A stretch of 64,000 nt of DNA from Devosia limi DSM 17137 (lineage in GTDB: Bacteria > Pseudomonadota > Alphaproteobacteria > Rhizobiales > Devosiaceae): the NCBI RefSeq assembly GCF_900128975.1, contig NZ_FQVC01000007.1, positions 124,001-188,000 of the forward strand. Direction: 5' to 3'. Shown in pieces: positions 38,567-47,752 of the stretch. Made by a program: the position numbers and the translations under genes. The notes under the pieces were generated by a model, which made no database searches, was not told where the DNA came from, and saw nothing but the letters and a program-made list of their open reading frames with translations. How positions within the stretch are numbered: position 1 is the stretch's first letter; each line of letters begins with the position of its first letter.

Positions 38567-39308
38567 CGGCATAGCTCCCCAGATAGGCTTCACGCACTTT
38601 CGGATCGGCCGAAACTTCCGCCGGCGTACCATCGAAAATGATCGCCCCGGCCGCCAGCACCACGACGCGCCGGGCAAAGCGGAAAACGAAATCCATGTCG
38701 TGCTCGATCATCAGCACGGCCAGGTCGGCCGGCAATTGCGCCAGCGCCTTTTCGATCAGCACCGTATCCGAACTCGGCACCCCTGCCGCCGGCTCATCGA
38801 GCAACAAGACCTTGGGCCGCAGCGCCATGGCCAGCGCAATCTCCAGCAAGCGCTGCTGCCCATAGGCAATCTCGCTGACCTTCACCTGCGCAATGTCGCG
38901 CAAGTTCAGCAGCCCCAATATCTCCCCCACCTCCCCCACAATCTCCGGCATCCTAAGATAATCGGCGAAAATGTGTTGTGATCGTCCAAGGCGCTGCAGC
39001 AGGGCCAGCGCGACATGTTCCTGCGGCGTCATCTCGGAGAAGAGCCGCGTCACCTGGAAACTGCGCACCAGACCGGCGCCGACGCGGGCGGTTGGGGAGG
39101 CTTTGGTGACATCGGCGCCATCGAGTTGAACGCTGCCGGAATCGGGTTTGAGCTGCCCCGTCACCAGATTGACGAAGGTGGTCTTGCCGGCGCCATTGGG
39201 GCCGATCAGCGCGATGCGGTCACCCTTGTCGAGCGCCAGCGACACGTCATCGGTGACGGCAAGGCCGCCAAAGCGTTTCTTGAGGTTGCGGACTTCGAAC
39301 AGGGTCAT
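38547..39308 (-). CDS. ABC transporter ATP-binding protein, LivG family (second Liv system)
   Basis: The 253-residue subunit has Walker A GPNGAGKTT, the signature YGQQRLLEIALAMAL, Walker B VLLLDEPAAGVP and the H-loop EHDMDFVF. It overlaps livM by an ATGA. Unlike the first system, its signature is standard for LivG. Confidence 0.92.
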   Translation of the reverse strand: MTLFEVRNLKKRFGGLAVTDDVSLALDKGDRIALIGPNGAGKTTFVNLVTGQLKPDSGSVQLDGADVTKASPTARVGAGLVRSFQVTRLFSEMTPQEHVALALLQRLGRSQHIFADYLRMPEIVGEVGEILGLLNLRDIAQVKVSEIAYGQQRLLEIALAMALRPKVLLLDEPAAGVPSSDTVLIEKALAQLPADLAVLMIEHDMDFVFRFARRVVVLAAGAIIFDGTPAEVSADPKVREAYLGSYADDRSVA

Positions 39309-40300
39309 GACTGCCTCCGCAATCGGGTCCAGAGCGTTTCGGCAGCGCCGGTCAGGCCCTTGGGGGCGAACAGCACGACGATGACCAGCAGCACGCCGAC
39401 AATGGTCAGCCAGTGGAAGGGATTGATGGCCGAGACGCGGTCCTCGAACCAGACAAAAACCAGCGTGCCGATCATGGCACCATACAATTTGCCGGTGCCG
39501 CCCAGCACCAGCATGACCAGCGCTTCGGCGGACATGGTGAAAGACAGGCTGTCGAGCCCCACGACCTTGGTGGCGATGGCCGATAGCGCACCACCGAGAC
39601 CGGCCACGGCGCCGGCAATGGCGTACATCTTGACCAGGGTGAAGTAGACTGGCGCCCCCATGGCCCGCACCCGGATCGGGTCCTGCTTGATGCCGCGGCA
39701 GAGCATGCCGAAGGGCGAGCGGACGATGATGCGCAGGACGACGAACACGGCGATCAGCAGCACCACCGCCATGATAAAGGCAGTGCGGCCGAAAAGATCG
39801 AAGCGGAAGAGGCCCAGCAGCGGCGCCGGGGCGATGCCGGAGAGGCCATCGCTGCCGCCGGTCCAGGCGGATAGTTTGTTGGCGGCCTCATGCGCCAGCG
39901 AGACGACGGCGATCGAGAGCACCAATTGGCTGAGGCCATGACCGCGCAGGATAATGAGGCTCGACAGCGCCCCGGCAATGGCCCCGGCCAATGCGCCGAT
40001 GGCCAGCATCAATAGCGGATCGGTAACGCCAAATTTGGCGGCGAAGATGCCGGCGGCATAGGCGCCGGCGCCAAAGACTGTCGCATGACCGAGGGTCGCC
40101 ACCCCGGAATAGCCGGTGACCAGATCGAGCGACAGCACCAGCAACATGACCGCGATGATGCGGGTCAGCAGCGCCAGATTGCTGGGAAAGAGCAGATAAC
40201 CCAGCGCCGCAACGGCAGCGAGGATCAGCACGGCGATCAGGTCGCGCATGGCGGTGCGCTGCCAGACGGGTTTGGTCGAGGTCAGGCTGATATCGCTCAT
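39305..40300 (-). CDS. ABC transporter permease, LivM family (second Liv system)
   Basis: The 331-residue membrane protein has about ten hydrophobic segments; family parts are SGVATLGHATVFGAGAYAAG, GMLCRGIKQDPIRVRAMG and LGGTGKLYGAMIGTLVFV. It overlaps livH and livG by 4 nt each. It forms the channel with LivH. Confidence 0.92.
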   Translation of the reverse strand: MSDISLTSTKPVWQRTAMRDLIAVLILAAVAALGYLLFPSNLALLTRIIAVMLLVLSLDLVTGYSGVATLGHATVFGAGAYAAGIFAAKFGVTDPLLMLAIGALAGAIAGALSSLIILRGHGLSQLVLSIAVVSLAHEAANKLSAWTGGSDGLSGIAPAPLLGLFRFDLFGRTAFIMAVVLLIAVFVVLRIIVRSPFGMLCRGIKQDPIRVRAMGAPVYFTLVKMYAIAGAVAGLGGALSAIATKVVGLDSLSFTMSAEALVMLVLGGTGKLYGAMIGTLVFVWFEDRVSAINPFHWLTIVGVLLVIVVLFAPKGLTGAAETLWTRLRRQS

Positions 40301-41160
40301 TTGCTGCGCCCCATCAGGCCATTGGGGAAGACGCAGACGATGGCGATAACGGCCAGATAGAAAAAGAACTCGCCATATTCGGGCATCAGATAGCGGCCAG
40401 TGGTCTGCACGGCGCCAAGCAGCAGCGCGGCGACCAGCGCGCCGGCTATCGAGCCGGCCCCGCCGACCGAGACCACGACAAGGAAGGTCACCATGTAATG
40501 CAGCGCGTAATAGGGCTCGATGGGCAGCAATTGCGCGCCGACCACGCCGCCCAGCGCGGCCAGGCCGACGGCGAGTGCGAAGCTGACGGCATAGACGATC
40601 TTGGTCTTGACCCCGAGCGCGCCGGCCATGGCGGCGTCATCGACCGACGCACGCAGCCGCACGCCGAACGGGGTGCGCTCGATGATGAACCAGAGCGCGC
40701 CGGCGACAATGATGCCCACAGCCACCGCGAACAGCTTATGGGCGGCAATGGTGCGGAAACCGAGATCGACCGGGCCCTGCAACTGGGCCGGCAGGGCGAT
40801 GGTCTTGAGGGTGGGACCCATGACGAAATTGGCGATGCCGATAATGGCAAAGGTGATGCCGATGGTCATCAGCACCTGGGTCAGCTCGGGCGCGCCATAG
40901 ATGCGGCGATAGAGAAAGCGCTCCAGCGGCACGGCGATCAGCATGGTGCCAAGCACGGCGGCGAGGATGGCGACGCCGAAGGGCAGGCCCATCTGCTGGG
41001 TGGCATAAGAAGCGATATAGCCGCCGATCATGGCGAAGGCGCCGTGGGCGAGATTGACCACCTTCATCAGCCCCATGGTGACGCTGAGGCCGATGGAGAT
41101 GATGAACAGCACCATGCCATAGGCAAGGGCGTCGGCGGCGATGGAGAGTATGGTTTGCAT
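40297..41160 (-). CDS. ABC transporter permease, LivH family (second Liv system)
   Basis: The 287-residue membrane protein has the typical start YGMVLFIISIGLSVTMGLMKVVNLAHGAFAMIGGY and the docking region GVRLRASVDDAAMAGALGV. It is intact, unlike the livH at 26343-27214. The 176-bp gap to its binding-protein gene carries two family A hairpins. Confidence 0.93.
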   Translation of the reverse strand: MQTILSIAADALAYGMVLFIISIGLSVTMGLMKVVNLAHGAFAMIGGYIASYATQQMGLPFGVAILAAVLGTMLIAVPLERFLYRRIYGAPELTQVLMTIGITFAIIGIANFVMGPTLKTIALPAQLQGPVDLGFRTIAAHKLFAVAVGIIVAGALWFIIERTPFGVRLRASVDDAAMAGALGVKTKIVYAVSFALAVGLAALGGVVGAQLLPIEPYYALHYMVTFLVVVSVGGAGSIAGALVAALLLGAVQTTGRYLMPEYGEFFFYLAVIAIVCVFPNGLMGRSK

Positions 41161-41220
41161 TGGACCTCGCCTATGCCCGGCGGGGCATTACCCACCGCGA
41201 CGTTCGTTACCCCCACCTAG

Positions 41221-41309
41221 CCTCCCCCTGATAGGGGGAGGGACAGATTTAGGGCTGGGCAGGATTTGGGATAGCCACCGGCTCGGCTCCTCCCCCTATC
41301 AGGGGGAGG
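41221..41309. repeat. Inverted pair of family A palindromes between binding protein and livH
   Basis: Arms at 41221-41241 and 41289-41309 are exact reverse complements (CCTCCCCCTGATAGGGGGAGG and its inverse), and each is itself palindromic. A long G run follows at 41310-41321. It sits in the same operon position as the cluster at 26126-26308. Confidence 0.88.
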
Positions 41310-41336
41310 GTGGGGGGGGGGATCCGTCCGCCAGGC

Positions 41337-42503
41337 TTACGGAGCCTTCCAGCCGGGGTCGCCCTGGTTTTCGAAGGTCTGGATTTCCTTGTTGATGTAT
41401 TGGCCATCCTCAAGCGCCACTTCGCGCAGGTAGATGTTCTGCGTCAGGTGGCGGTTTTCCGGATTGATCGAGACCGGGCCGCGCGGGCTGACCCAGGAGA
41501 GCCCCTTGACCGCTTCGACAGCAGCGGCTGCGTCCTGATTGCCGCCGGTGGCTTCGATCATCTTGGAGATCACATACATGCCGTCATAGGCGCCGACGGC
41601 CGGGAAGCTGAGTTCCGAGGCGCTGCCGATGGCCTTGGAGGCCGCTTCGACAAAGGCGGAGTTCTCAGGCGAGTCATGGCTGACCGCGTAGTGGAACGTC
41701 GTCAAAAGACCCAGCGCATTGTCGCCCAGCGCCGCCAGATCGGGCTCCTGGGTCAGATCGCCGGGGGCCAGCAGGGTAACGCCGGCATCCTTGAGGCCGT
41801 TCTCGACATAGGCCTGGACGAAGCCCAGGGTTGCCGGACCGGCTGGCAGGAAGGCGAACACCGCCTCGGCGCCCGAATCCTTGATGCGCTGCATCATCGG
41901 ACTGAAGTCATTGGTGTTCATCGGCATGCGCACGGATTCAACGATCTCGCCGCCCGCGCCAGTGAAGCCGGCGACGAAGGCGGCTTCGGAGTCGACGCCC
42001 GGACCGTAGTCGGAAACCACGGTAATGACCTTGTCGATGCCGCGCTGACGCGCGACCGCGGCCATCGGGGTCGAGGTCTGCCAGGTGGTGAACGAGGTGC
42101 GCACCACATAGGGGCTGGCATTGACGATCGCCGACGTGGCGGCATTGAACACCACCATGGGCACATTGCCCTCTTCGAGGATCGGCGCGGCCGCCATGGC
42201 GTCGGGGGTGTAGTAATAACCGGCGAGATATTGCACGCCTTCGCTGACGATCAGTTCCTGGGTCAGCGCGGCGGACTGGGCCGGATCAGGCGCCGGCAGG
42301 TCGCGATAGACGATCTCGATGGTGTCATCGCCGATGGTATTGCCGTTGACGGCCAGCCAGGCATTGATCCCGGCCTGGAAGTTCTTGCCCTGCAGCGCGG
42401 CCGGGCCAGAAAACGGGCCGACGACGCCGACCTTGATCGTGTCGGCAAAAGTGACGCTGCTGGACAGCGCCAGCAGCAGTGAAGCCAGAACAAGTTTTTT
42501 CAA
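41337..42503 (-). CDS. Branched-chain/aromatic-acid-type ABC substrate-binding protein (second Liv system)
   Basis: The 388-residue periplasmic protein has a signal peptide (KKLVLASLLLALSSSVTFA, cleavage before DTIKVG) and a type-1 LivK fold (VGVVGPFSGPAALQG, then YYYTPDAMAAAP). The start is TTG 42503: GGGAGG lies 6 nt upstream and the signal peptide begins there, whereas upstream ATGs would add about 10-42 residues of unlikely sequence. It begins the second Liv operon, which runs toward pobA, so an aromatic acid ligand is a reasonable guess. Confidence 0.87.
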   Translation of the reverse strand: MKKLVLASLLLALSSSVTFADTIKVGVVGPFSGPAALQGKNFQAGINAWLAVNGNTIGDDTIEIVYRDLPAPDPAQSAALTQELIVSEGVQYLAGYYYTPDAMAAAPILEEGNVPMVVFNAATSAIVNASPYVVRTSFTTWQTSTPMAAVARQRGIDKVITVVSDYGPGVDSEAAFVAGFTGAGGEIVESVRMPMNTNDFSPMMQRIKDSGAEAVFAFLPAGPATLGFVQAYVENGLKDAGVTLLAPGDLTQEPDLAALGDNALGLLTTFHYAVSHDSPENSAFVEAASKAIGSASELSFPAVGAYDGMYVISKMIEATGGNQDAAAAVEAVKGLSWVSPRGPVSINPENRHLTQNIYLREVALEDGQYINKEIQTFENQGDPGWKAP

Positions 42504-42572
42504 TGCAGTCCTCCCAAAATCCGTGGCGGCCATGACCCGCCCAGGCCGCGTCCACGCCGCTGCCCGCTCCTG

Positions 42573-42647
42573 TGCCATATGTGGCAAGAAAACCGAATGG
42601 GCGAAAATGAATTCCCTGCCGCCTCTCATATCCCAGGAGTTATGAGA
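42573..42647. promoter_or_regulatory. Two inverted repeats upstream of the second Liv operon
   Basis: TGCCA-TATG-TGGCA is at 42573-42586, and TCTCATA with its complement TATGAGA around a 10-nt spacer is at 42624-42647. They are 70 and 121 bp upstream of the TTG start. They are candidate operators for the importer. The whole 42504-42862 gap (359 bp) holds these and an iron-type box, with no gene seen. Confidence 0.45.
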
Positions 42648-42797
42648 CCCAACGGATCAACCGCGGATATCGGCGATTTTTCCACAAAGCTGGTTATGAT
42701 TGGAGCGCATGCCCTGGCCAGCCCCGCAGATTTTCCGCCAGTCATCTCCCGCGCCTATCTTGATCGCGTTTCACCACTTTGGTACGCAGCACAAACA

Positions 42798-42812
42798 TGA
42801 CTTTCACAGTCA
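42798..42812. promoter_or_regulatory. RirA-type iron-responsive operator candidate
   Basis: TGACTTTCACAGTCA has the TGA-N9-TCA form of rhizobial RirA boxes and 5-bp inverted arms (TGACT/AGTCA). It is 50 bp upstream of the gene at 42863. It shares 12 of 15 positions with the box at 48788. Confidence 0.55.
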
Positions 42813-42862
42813 ACTAACGGCCGGTCCGGCTGACCTGTAGACGATCGAGAAGGCAGCCTATC

Positions 42863-43765
42863 ATGGCCAAGCACGTGTTTTGCCGCGAACTCAGCCTGGA
42901 GCGGGGGGAGCCCTTGCCCGGCACCGGCAATGTGGCCCAGCGCTCCATGCTGGTGGCATGGCCGCGCGGCAAGTGGCGGCTGCCGCGCTTTGAGTCGGTG
43001 GATATGGGCCCGGCGCTCGCCGATGCGATCCGGCTGGCCATGCGGGCCGGCATCCATGTGGCACTGGTCGATCGGGTGGGTGAAACCGGCACCCTGCCCC
43101 AGTTGCAGGCCGATGGCATCGCCGCCGATTTCGACAGCGAGATCGAGCTGGCGGCGGCGATCACCCGCCTCACGGCGGGCGAGCCGCTGGTGGGCCGGGC
43201 CGATCCGCGCAAGGTCATTCTCTGCTGCACCGATAGCCGCCGCGATGCCTGTTGCGCCCGGTTCGGCTTTGCAACCTACAAGGCGCTGGTGGCGGCGGCG
43301 GACCCCGAAACCTTCCATATCGTGCAGGCCACCCATATCGGCGGCTGCCGGTTCGCCGCCTCGCTGGTGCTGCTGCCGCAGCGGCAGCGCTATGGCAGGG
43401 TGGAACCAGAACAGGCCGTAGAGTTTCTCGCCACGCTGGCCGCCGGACAGATCTATCTGCCGGCCTATCGCGGCCGCGCCGGCTTGCCGGAAACCGCCCA
43501 AGTGGCAGAACATGCCGCCATGGTCTGGGCCGATGCCAATGGGCTGGGCCAGGACAATGTACGCATGCCTGATATTGTCTGGCCCGCCGCGGTGCTGGAT
43601 GGCGATGAGCTGAGCGTCACCGTCACCGCCGGGGATGCGCCGCTGCAGGTCCACCTGCGCGCCGAGATCGCGCCAATGCACGGCAATTGCGAAGCGCTGG
43701 TGGATGGCGACGACGCCAAGATGACCCCACGCTGGCGCCTCGCCGCCATTCATCCGCTGGCTTGA
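42863..43765 (+). CDS. Sucrase/ferredoxin-like protein (Apd1/Suc_Fer family), probable [2Fe-2S] protein
   Basis: The 300-residue cytoplasmic protein has a thioredoxin-like ferredoxin domain. Family motifs are CCTDSRRDACCARFG (Cys 121, 122, 130, 131) and ATHIGGCRFAASLV (His 158). In the relatives I recall, the second motif is HxGGH, with both His as cluster ligands; here the second position is Cys 162. This family often stands beside siderophore genes and may reduce ferric siderophores. The neighbours here are siderophore ABC genes and an iron-type operator is upstream. Function is inferred. Confidence 0.75.
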   Translation: MAKHVFCRELSLERGEPLPGTGNVAQRSMLVAWPRGKWRLPRFESVDMGPALADAIRLAMRAGIHVALVDRVGETGTLPQLQADGIAADFDSEIELAAAITRLTAGEPLVGRADPRKVILCCTDSRRDACCARFGFATYKALVAAADPETFHIVQATHIGGCRFAASLVLLPQRQRYGRVEPEQAVEFLATLAAGQIYLPAYRGRAGLPETAQVAEHAAMVWADANGLGQDNVRMPDIVWPAAVLDGDELSVTVTAGDAPLQVHLRAEIAPMHGNCEALVDGDDAKMTPRWRLAAIHPLA

Positions 43766-43786
43766 GGGCAGGCGTTCGGCCTGCCC
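43766..43786. terminator. Hairpin between convergent genes
   Basis: GGGCAGGC pairs perfectly with GCCTGCCC around a GTTCG loop, immediately after the stop at 43765 and before the end of the opposite gene at 43802. There is no T tract. Confidence 0.5.
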
Positions 43787-43801
43787 CCCACAAGCCTGCC
43801 C

Positions 43802-45526
43802 CTACCCCTCCAGCGACCCGAACTGCGCCTCATGCAGCCGCGAATAATCCCCGCGGCGGGCAAGAAGCTCGGCATGCGTGCCCTGCTCGGAGATCCCGGT
43901 CGGGCCGACCACGACGATCCGGTCGGCATTGCGGATGGTGGCGAGGCGGTGCGCGACGACGAGCGTGGTACGGCCACGGGAGAGCGCGGCCAGCGATTGC
44001 TGGATGGCGAACTCGGTGGCGGTATCCAGCGCCGAGGTCGCCTCGTCGAGGATCAGGATCGGCGGGTTCTTGAGGAAGATCCGCGCAATGGCGAGCCGTT
44101 GCTTCTGGCCGCCCGAAAGCTTGACGCCACGTTCTCCCACCAAGGTATCGAGCCCATCGGGCAGCGACAGGATGTATTCGTCGAGCGCTGAGCGGCGCAG
44201 GGCTTCGATGATCTCCTCGTCGCTGGCGCCAAGGCGGCCATAGGCGATGTTTTCGCGGATAGTGCCGCCGAACAGGAACACGTCCTGCGCCACGATGCCG
44301 ATCTGGGCGCGCAGCGATTGCTGGGTCATGTCGCGGATGTCGATGCCATCAATGCTGATGGACCCACTATCGACCTCATAGAAGCGCGGCAGCAGCGAAC
44401 AGATGGTGGTCTTGCCGGCGCCCGAGGGACCGACAAAGGCCACGGTCTCGCCCGCCGCAATGGTCAGGTTGAGCCCGTCCAGCACCTTGCCATGGTCGGA
44501 ATAGCCGAAGCTCACATCCTGGTAGGCGATGTCGCCCTTGAGGTGATCGACGGCGACGGCATCGGGCCGGTCGGCGATATCGGGGGCGGTGTCGATCAGC
44601 TTGGTGAAGCGGCGGAAGCCGGCAATGCCCTTGGGATAGCTTTCGAGCACCGAGGTGATCTTGTCGATCGGGCGGAAGAAGACGTTGACCAGCAGCAGGA
44701 AGCCGACAAAACCGCCATAGCTGAGCTCGCCATGGATGACGTACCAGGTGCCGGCCATCATCACCACCAGCTGCACGAAGCGGGTGCTGAAATAGGACAG
44801 GGTAATGCTGGCGGTCATATAGGCATAGGCGCTGAGCTTGGTGGTCTTGTAGCCCTCATTGCTCAGGGCAAAGAGGCGCTTCTCATGGTCCTCATTGGCG
44901 AAGGCCTTGACCACGCGGATGCCGCCAACGCTTTCATGCACGCGGACATTGAACTCGCCGACCTGGCGGAACAGCTTGCGCCAGGTTTCGGTCATGCGCG
45001 CGCCATAGCGGCTGACCAGCCAGGTCATGAACGGCACGATGATGGTGGTGAGCAAAGCCAGCTGCCAATGCACCGTGAACATCAGGATGAAGGCCCCGAT
45101 GAAGGTCATGATGGCGATGAAGACGTCTTCGGGACCGTGATGGGCCACTTCGCCGACCTCTTCGAGGTCCTTGGTGACGTGGGTGATCAGGTGGCCGGTC
45201 TTGTTGTTGTCGAAATAGCGGAAGCTGAGCTTCTGGATGTGGTCGAAGGCCTGGCGGCGCATATCGGTTTCGATGCTGATCCCCAGCGCATGGCCCCAGT
45301 AATTGACCACCGCCATCAGGCCGGTATTGAGCGCATAGATCACCAGCAGCAGGGCGGATACCCCAGCGATGAGGCCCCAATTCTGGCCGGGCAACAGGTC
45401 GTCGACGAAGAGCTTGACCGCCAGGGGAAAGCCCAGCTCAAGCAGGCCGGCGAGAACCGCGCAGCCGAAGTCGAGGAAAAACAGCCCCTTATAGGGCGCG
45501 TAATAGGAGAAAAATCGGCGAAGCAT
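43802..45526 (-). CDS. ABC exporter, fused membrane and ATPase domains (MsbA-like)
   Basis: The 574-residue half-transporter has six transmembrane helices in the first ~320 residues, then an ATPase with Walker A GPSGAGKTT, the signature LSGGQKQRLAIARI, Walker B ILILDEATSALD and VAHRLATI. It should work as a homodimer exporting a lipid, drug or siderophore. Its place beside siderophore-import genes suggests siderophore export, but no biosynthesis genes are in the window, so this is a guess. Confidence 0.9.
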   Translation of the reverse strand: MLRRFFSYYAPYKGLFFLDFGCAVLAGLLELGFPLAVKLFVDDLLPGQNWGLIAGVSALLLVIYALNTGLMAVVNYWGHALGISIETDMRRQAFDHIQKLSFRYFDNNKTGHLITHVTKDLEEVGEVAHHGPEDVFIAIMTFIGAFILMFTVHWQLALLTTIIVPFMTWLVSRYGARMTETWRKLFRQVGEFNVRVHESVGGIRVVKAFANEDHEKRLFALSNEGYKTTKLSAYAYMTASITLSYFSTRFVQLVVMMAGTWYVIHGELSYGGFVGFLLLVNVFFRPIDKITSVLESYPKGIAGFRRFTKLIDTAPDIADRPDAVAVDHLKGDIAYQDVSFGYSDHGKVLDGLNLTIAAGETVAFVGPSGAGKTTICSLLPRFYEVDSGSISIDGIDIRDMTQQSLRAQIGIVAQDVFLFGGTIRENIAYGRLGASDEEIIEALRRSALDEYILSLPDGLDTLVGERGVKLSGGQKQRLAIARIFLKNPPILILDEATSALDTATEFAIQQSLAALSRGRTTLVVAHRLATIRNADRIVVVGPTGISEQGTHAELLARRGDYSRLHEAQFGSLEG

Positions 45527-45590
45527 GAGTGGTCTTCAATACAGCTTGGTCTTGTCGGCGCCCTCTCACGGCACGGAACGGGAAATTGGG

Positions 45591-45911
45591 TCAGGCGTGG
45601 CCGGCCGGCTCCATGGTGAGCAGCGCGGTCTGGCGCGGATCATCGTTGGGCAAGGCGCTGGCCGCAAGGGCTTGTTGCATGGTGATGACATCCATCAGCG
45701 CGCAGGGCTCCCAGCCACAGGGGCAGCCCTCGGGGCCTTCATGGGCGCCAGCCACTTCGCGGTAGAGCGAGCCGATGGCGGTCGCCAGATAGGCCAGCAC
45801 CTCGAGTGGCGGCAGTCGCGTGCTGCCAAGCGCGCCCGAATAGGATGCCGAAACCGCTGCGCGGATAGCAGCATAGGTCGGGTCGGCGGTCTCGTTAGCT
45901 ACGGGCAGCAT
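45591..45911 (-). CDS. Small Cys-containing protein in the siderophore operon, function unknown
   Basis: The 106-residue soluble protein has a cluster GCPCGWEPC in the middle (Cys about 63, 65 and 70) and a helical N-terminal half (EVLAYLATAIGSLYREVAGA). ATG 45911 has GGAG 6 nt upstream; the start overlaps the end of the FecE-type gene by 17 nt, so the two are coupled. It resembles no family I recognise. The cysteines and operon suggest a metal- or Fe-S-related role. Confidence 0.65.
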   Translation of the reverse strand: MLPVANETADPTYAAIRAAVSASYSGALGSTRLPPLEVLAYLATAIGSLYREVAGAHEGPEGCPCGWEPCALMDVITMQQALAASALPNDDPRQTALLTMEPAGHA

Positions 45912-46728
45912 CTGCATCTCCTTTGTTGTGCGCCGGGCCGGTCCGCAGGGGAATGCAGAGCGGGCGTCCATGCACAGGGTCGGTAATCACCATGGATTGC
46001 ACCCCGAATACGGAGGCGATCATGGCTTCGGTCATCAATTCCTCGGGCGTGCCGGAGGCGGCGATGACGCCGTCATTGAGAAACACCAGGCGATCGGCAT
46101 AGCGCGCCGCCAGATTGAGATCGTGCAGTACCAGCACAATGGTGCGGCCGTAATCGACATTGAGGCGGCGCACCAGGTCGAGGCAATCGAGCTGATGGGC
46201 CATGTCGAGATGGTTGACCGGCTCGTCGAGACAGACCACGTCGGTTTCCTGCGCCAGCACCATGGCGATCCAGACGCGCTGCAATTGGCCGCCCGAGAGC
46301 GAACCGAGACGACGGCTGCGCAGGTGAGCGACGCCAGTGCCCTCCATCGCCGCTTCCAGCGCCGTTGAATCGTTCTGGCTCCAGGGCTGCAGCATCGACT
46401 GATGCGGATAACGCCCCAGCCGCACCAGTTCCTCGACCGTCATGTCCTCGGGTGCCGATGGACTCTGCGCGAGCAGGCCGATCTGGCGCGCCAGGGCGCG
46501 GTCGTTGAACTTGGCGATATCAAGCTCTTCGAGCAGGATGCGGCCGCTTTCGGGCTTGTGCAGACGGCGGATGGCGCGCAGCAGTGTGGACTTGCCGCAG
46601 CCATTGGGGCCAGCCAGCACAGTGATCTTGCCGCGCGCAATCGGCAGGCTCAGCGATTTGAGCACGGCAGTATTGCCATAGGAGAGGCTGAGAGACTGTA
46701 CCTCGATGCGGTTTTCGCTATCCGTCAT
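45895..46728 (-). CDS. Ferric-siderophore ABC transporter ATP-binding protein (FecE/FepC family)
   Basis: The 277-residue ATPase has Walker A GPNGCGKST, the signature LSGGQLQRVWIAMVLAQ, Walker B VVCLDEPVNHLDMAHQ and H-loop LVLHDLNLAARYAD, all typical of siderophore importers. It overlaps the permease gene upstream by 11 nt. Confidence 0.93.
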   Translation of the reverse strand: MTDSENRIEVQSLSLSYGNTAVLKSLSLPIARGKITVLAGPNGCGKSTLLRAIRRLHKPESGRILLEELDIAKFNDRALARQIGLLAQSPSAPEDMTVEELVRLGRYPHQSMLQPWSQNDSTALEAAMEGTGVAHLRSRRLGSLSGGQLQRVWIAMVLAQETDVVCLDEPVNHLDMAHQLDCLDLVRRLNVDYGRTIVLVLHDLNLAARYADRLVFLNDGVIAASGTPEELMTEAMIASVFGVQSMVITDPVHGRPLCIPLRTGPAHNKGDADAARS

Positions 46729-47752
46729 GGCGTTGCCTGCCCATCAAGAGGAAGAGGAAATAGGGCGCGCCAATAATGGCGGTAACCGTGCCGGCCGGAA
46801 CCTCGGTGGGGGCGAAGACCACCCGCACGATCAGGTCCGCGCCCACCAGCATGATGGCGCCCAGAAGAAAACTGCCGATCAGCCCGGCATAGACATTGCG
46901 CCCGACCAGCAGCCGGGCCAGATGCGGCGCCATCAGCCCGACAAAGCCGACGCCGCCGACAAAGGCCACCGACAGCGCCGTCATGGCCGCGGCCAGCGCG
47001 AAGATCAGCAGGCGGAACACCGGCAGGTCGAGCCCGACACCGCGCGCCGAGACTTCATCAAGATCGGCAGGCGGCAATTTGCGGGCAACGAGAAAGGCCA
47101 GTGCCATCACCGGCAGCATGGCGATGGCGGTGATCTGGATTTCACCCCAATTGACCTCGTTGACCGCACCGGCAATCCAGCGCGCCGCCTGGCTGGTCTG
47201 GTAGATCGGTCCGATCAGCATCATCACCATGGTCACCGACTTGGCGACGGCGGCAACGGCAATGCCGAACAGCAGCAGGCGAATGGCCGAGGAGGACTGG
47301 CGGCCGGCAAGGATGAAGACGAGGCTGATCGCCGCCACCGCCCCCAGCATGGCCGCAACCGGCTGATAGGCAATGGAGGTGACCAGCGCATTGCTCTCAT
47401 TGGACATCATGGCGAGGAAGATGACGACGCCAAGCGCCGCGCCATCGATGACCCCGAGCACGCCGGGCGAAGCCAGCGAATTGCGGGTGATCTTTTGCAG
47501 CAGGAAACCGGCAACCGCCATGCCACCACCCGCCAAAGCAGCGATGACCACGCGCGGCAGGCGCAGTTGCAGCACGATGATCTTCTGGGTCTTTTCACCG
47601 GCGCCCAGAATGGTCGCAGCGACCTGATCAAGCGGGATCCAGGTGGAGCCAAAGGCCACGCCAGACAGGGCCAGGAGCACAAAAGCGAGACCCATGAGGC
47701 CAACGGCCAGCGGCGCCCGCGCCGCGGTCAGGGTGGATGGCAGGCCACTCAT
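46718..47752 (-). CDS. Ferric-siderophore ABC transporter permease (FecCD family)
   Basis: The 344-residue membrane protein has about ten transmembrane helices. Conserved parts are PRVVIAALAGGGMAVAGFLLQ, SLASPGVLGVIDGAALGVV and FVGGVGFVGLMAPHLARLLVGRN. It overlaps the preceding permease gene by an ATGA. It pairs with the other FecCD subunit to form a heterodimer channel. Confidence 0.93.
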   Translation of the reverse strand: MSGLPSTLTAARAPLAVGLMGLAFVLLALSGVAFGSTWIPLDQVAATILGAGEKTQKIIVLQLRLPRVVIAALAGGGMAVAGFLLQKITRNSLASPGVLGVIDGAALGVVIFLAMMSNESNALVTSIAYQPVAAMLGAVAAISLVFILAGRQSSSAIRLLLFGIAVAAVAKSVTMVMMLIGPIYQTSQAARWIAGAVNEVNWGEIQITAIAMLPVMALAFLVARKLPPADLDEVSARGVGLDLPVFRLLIFALAAAMTALSVAFVGGVGFVGLMAPHLARLLVGRNVYAGLIGSFLLGAIMLVGADLIVRVVFAPTEVPAGTVTAIIGAPYFLFLLMGRQRHDG

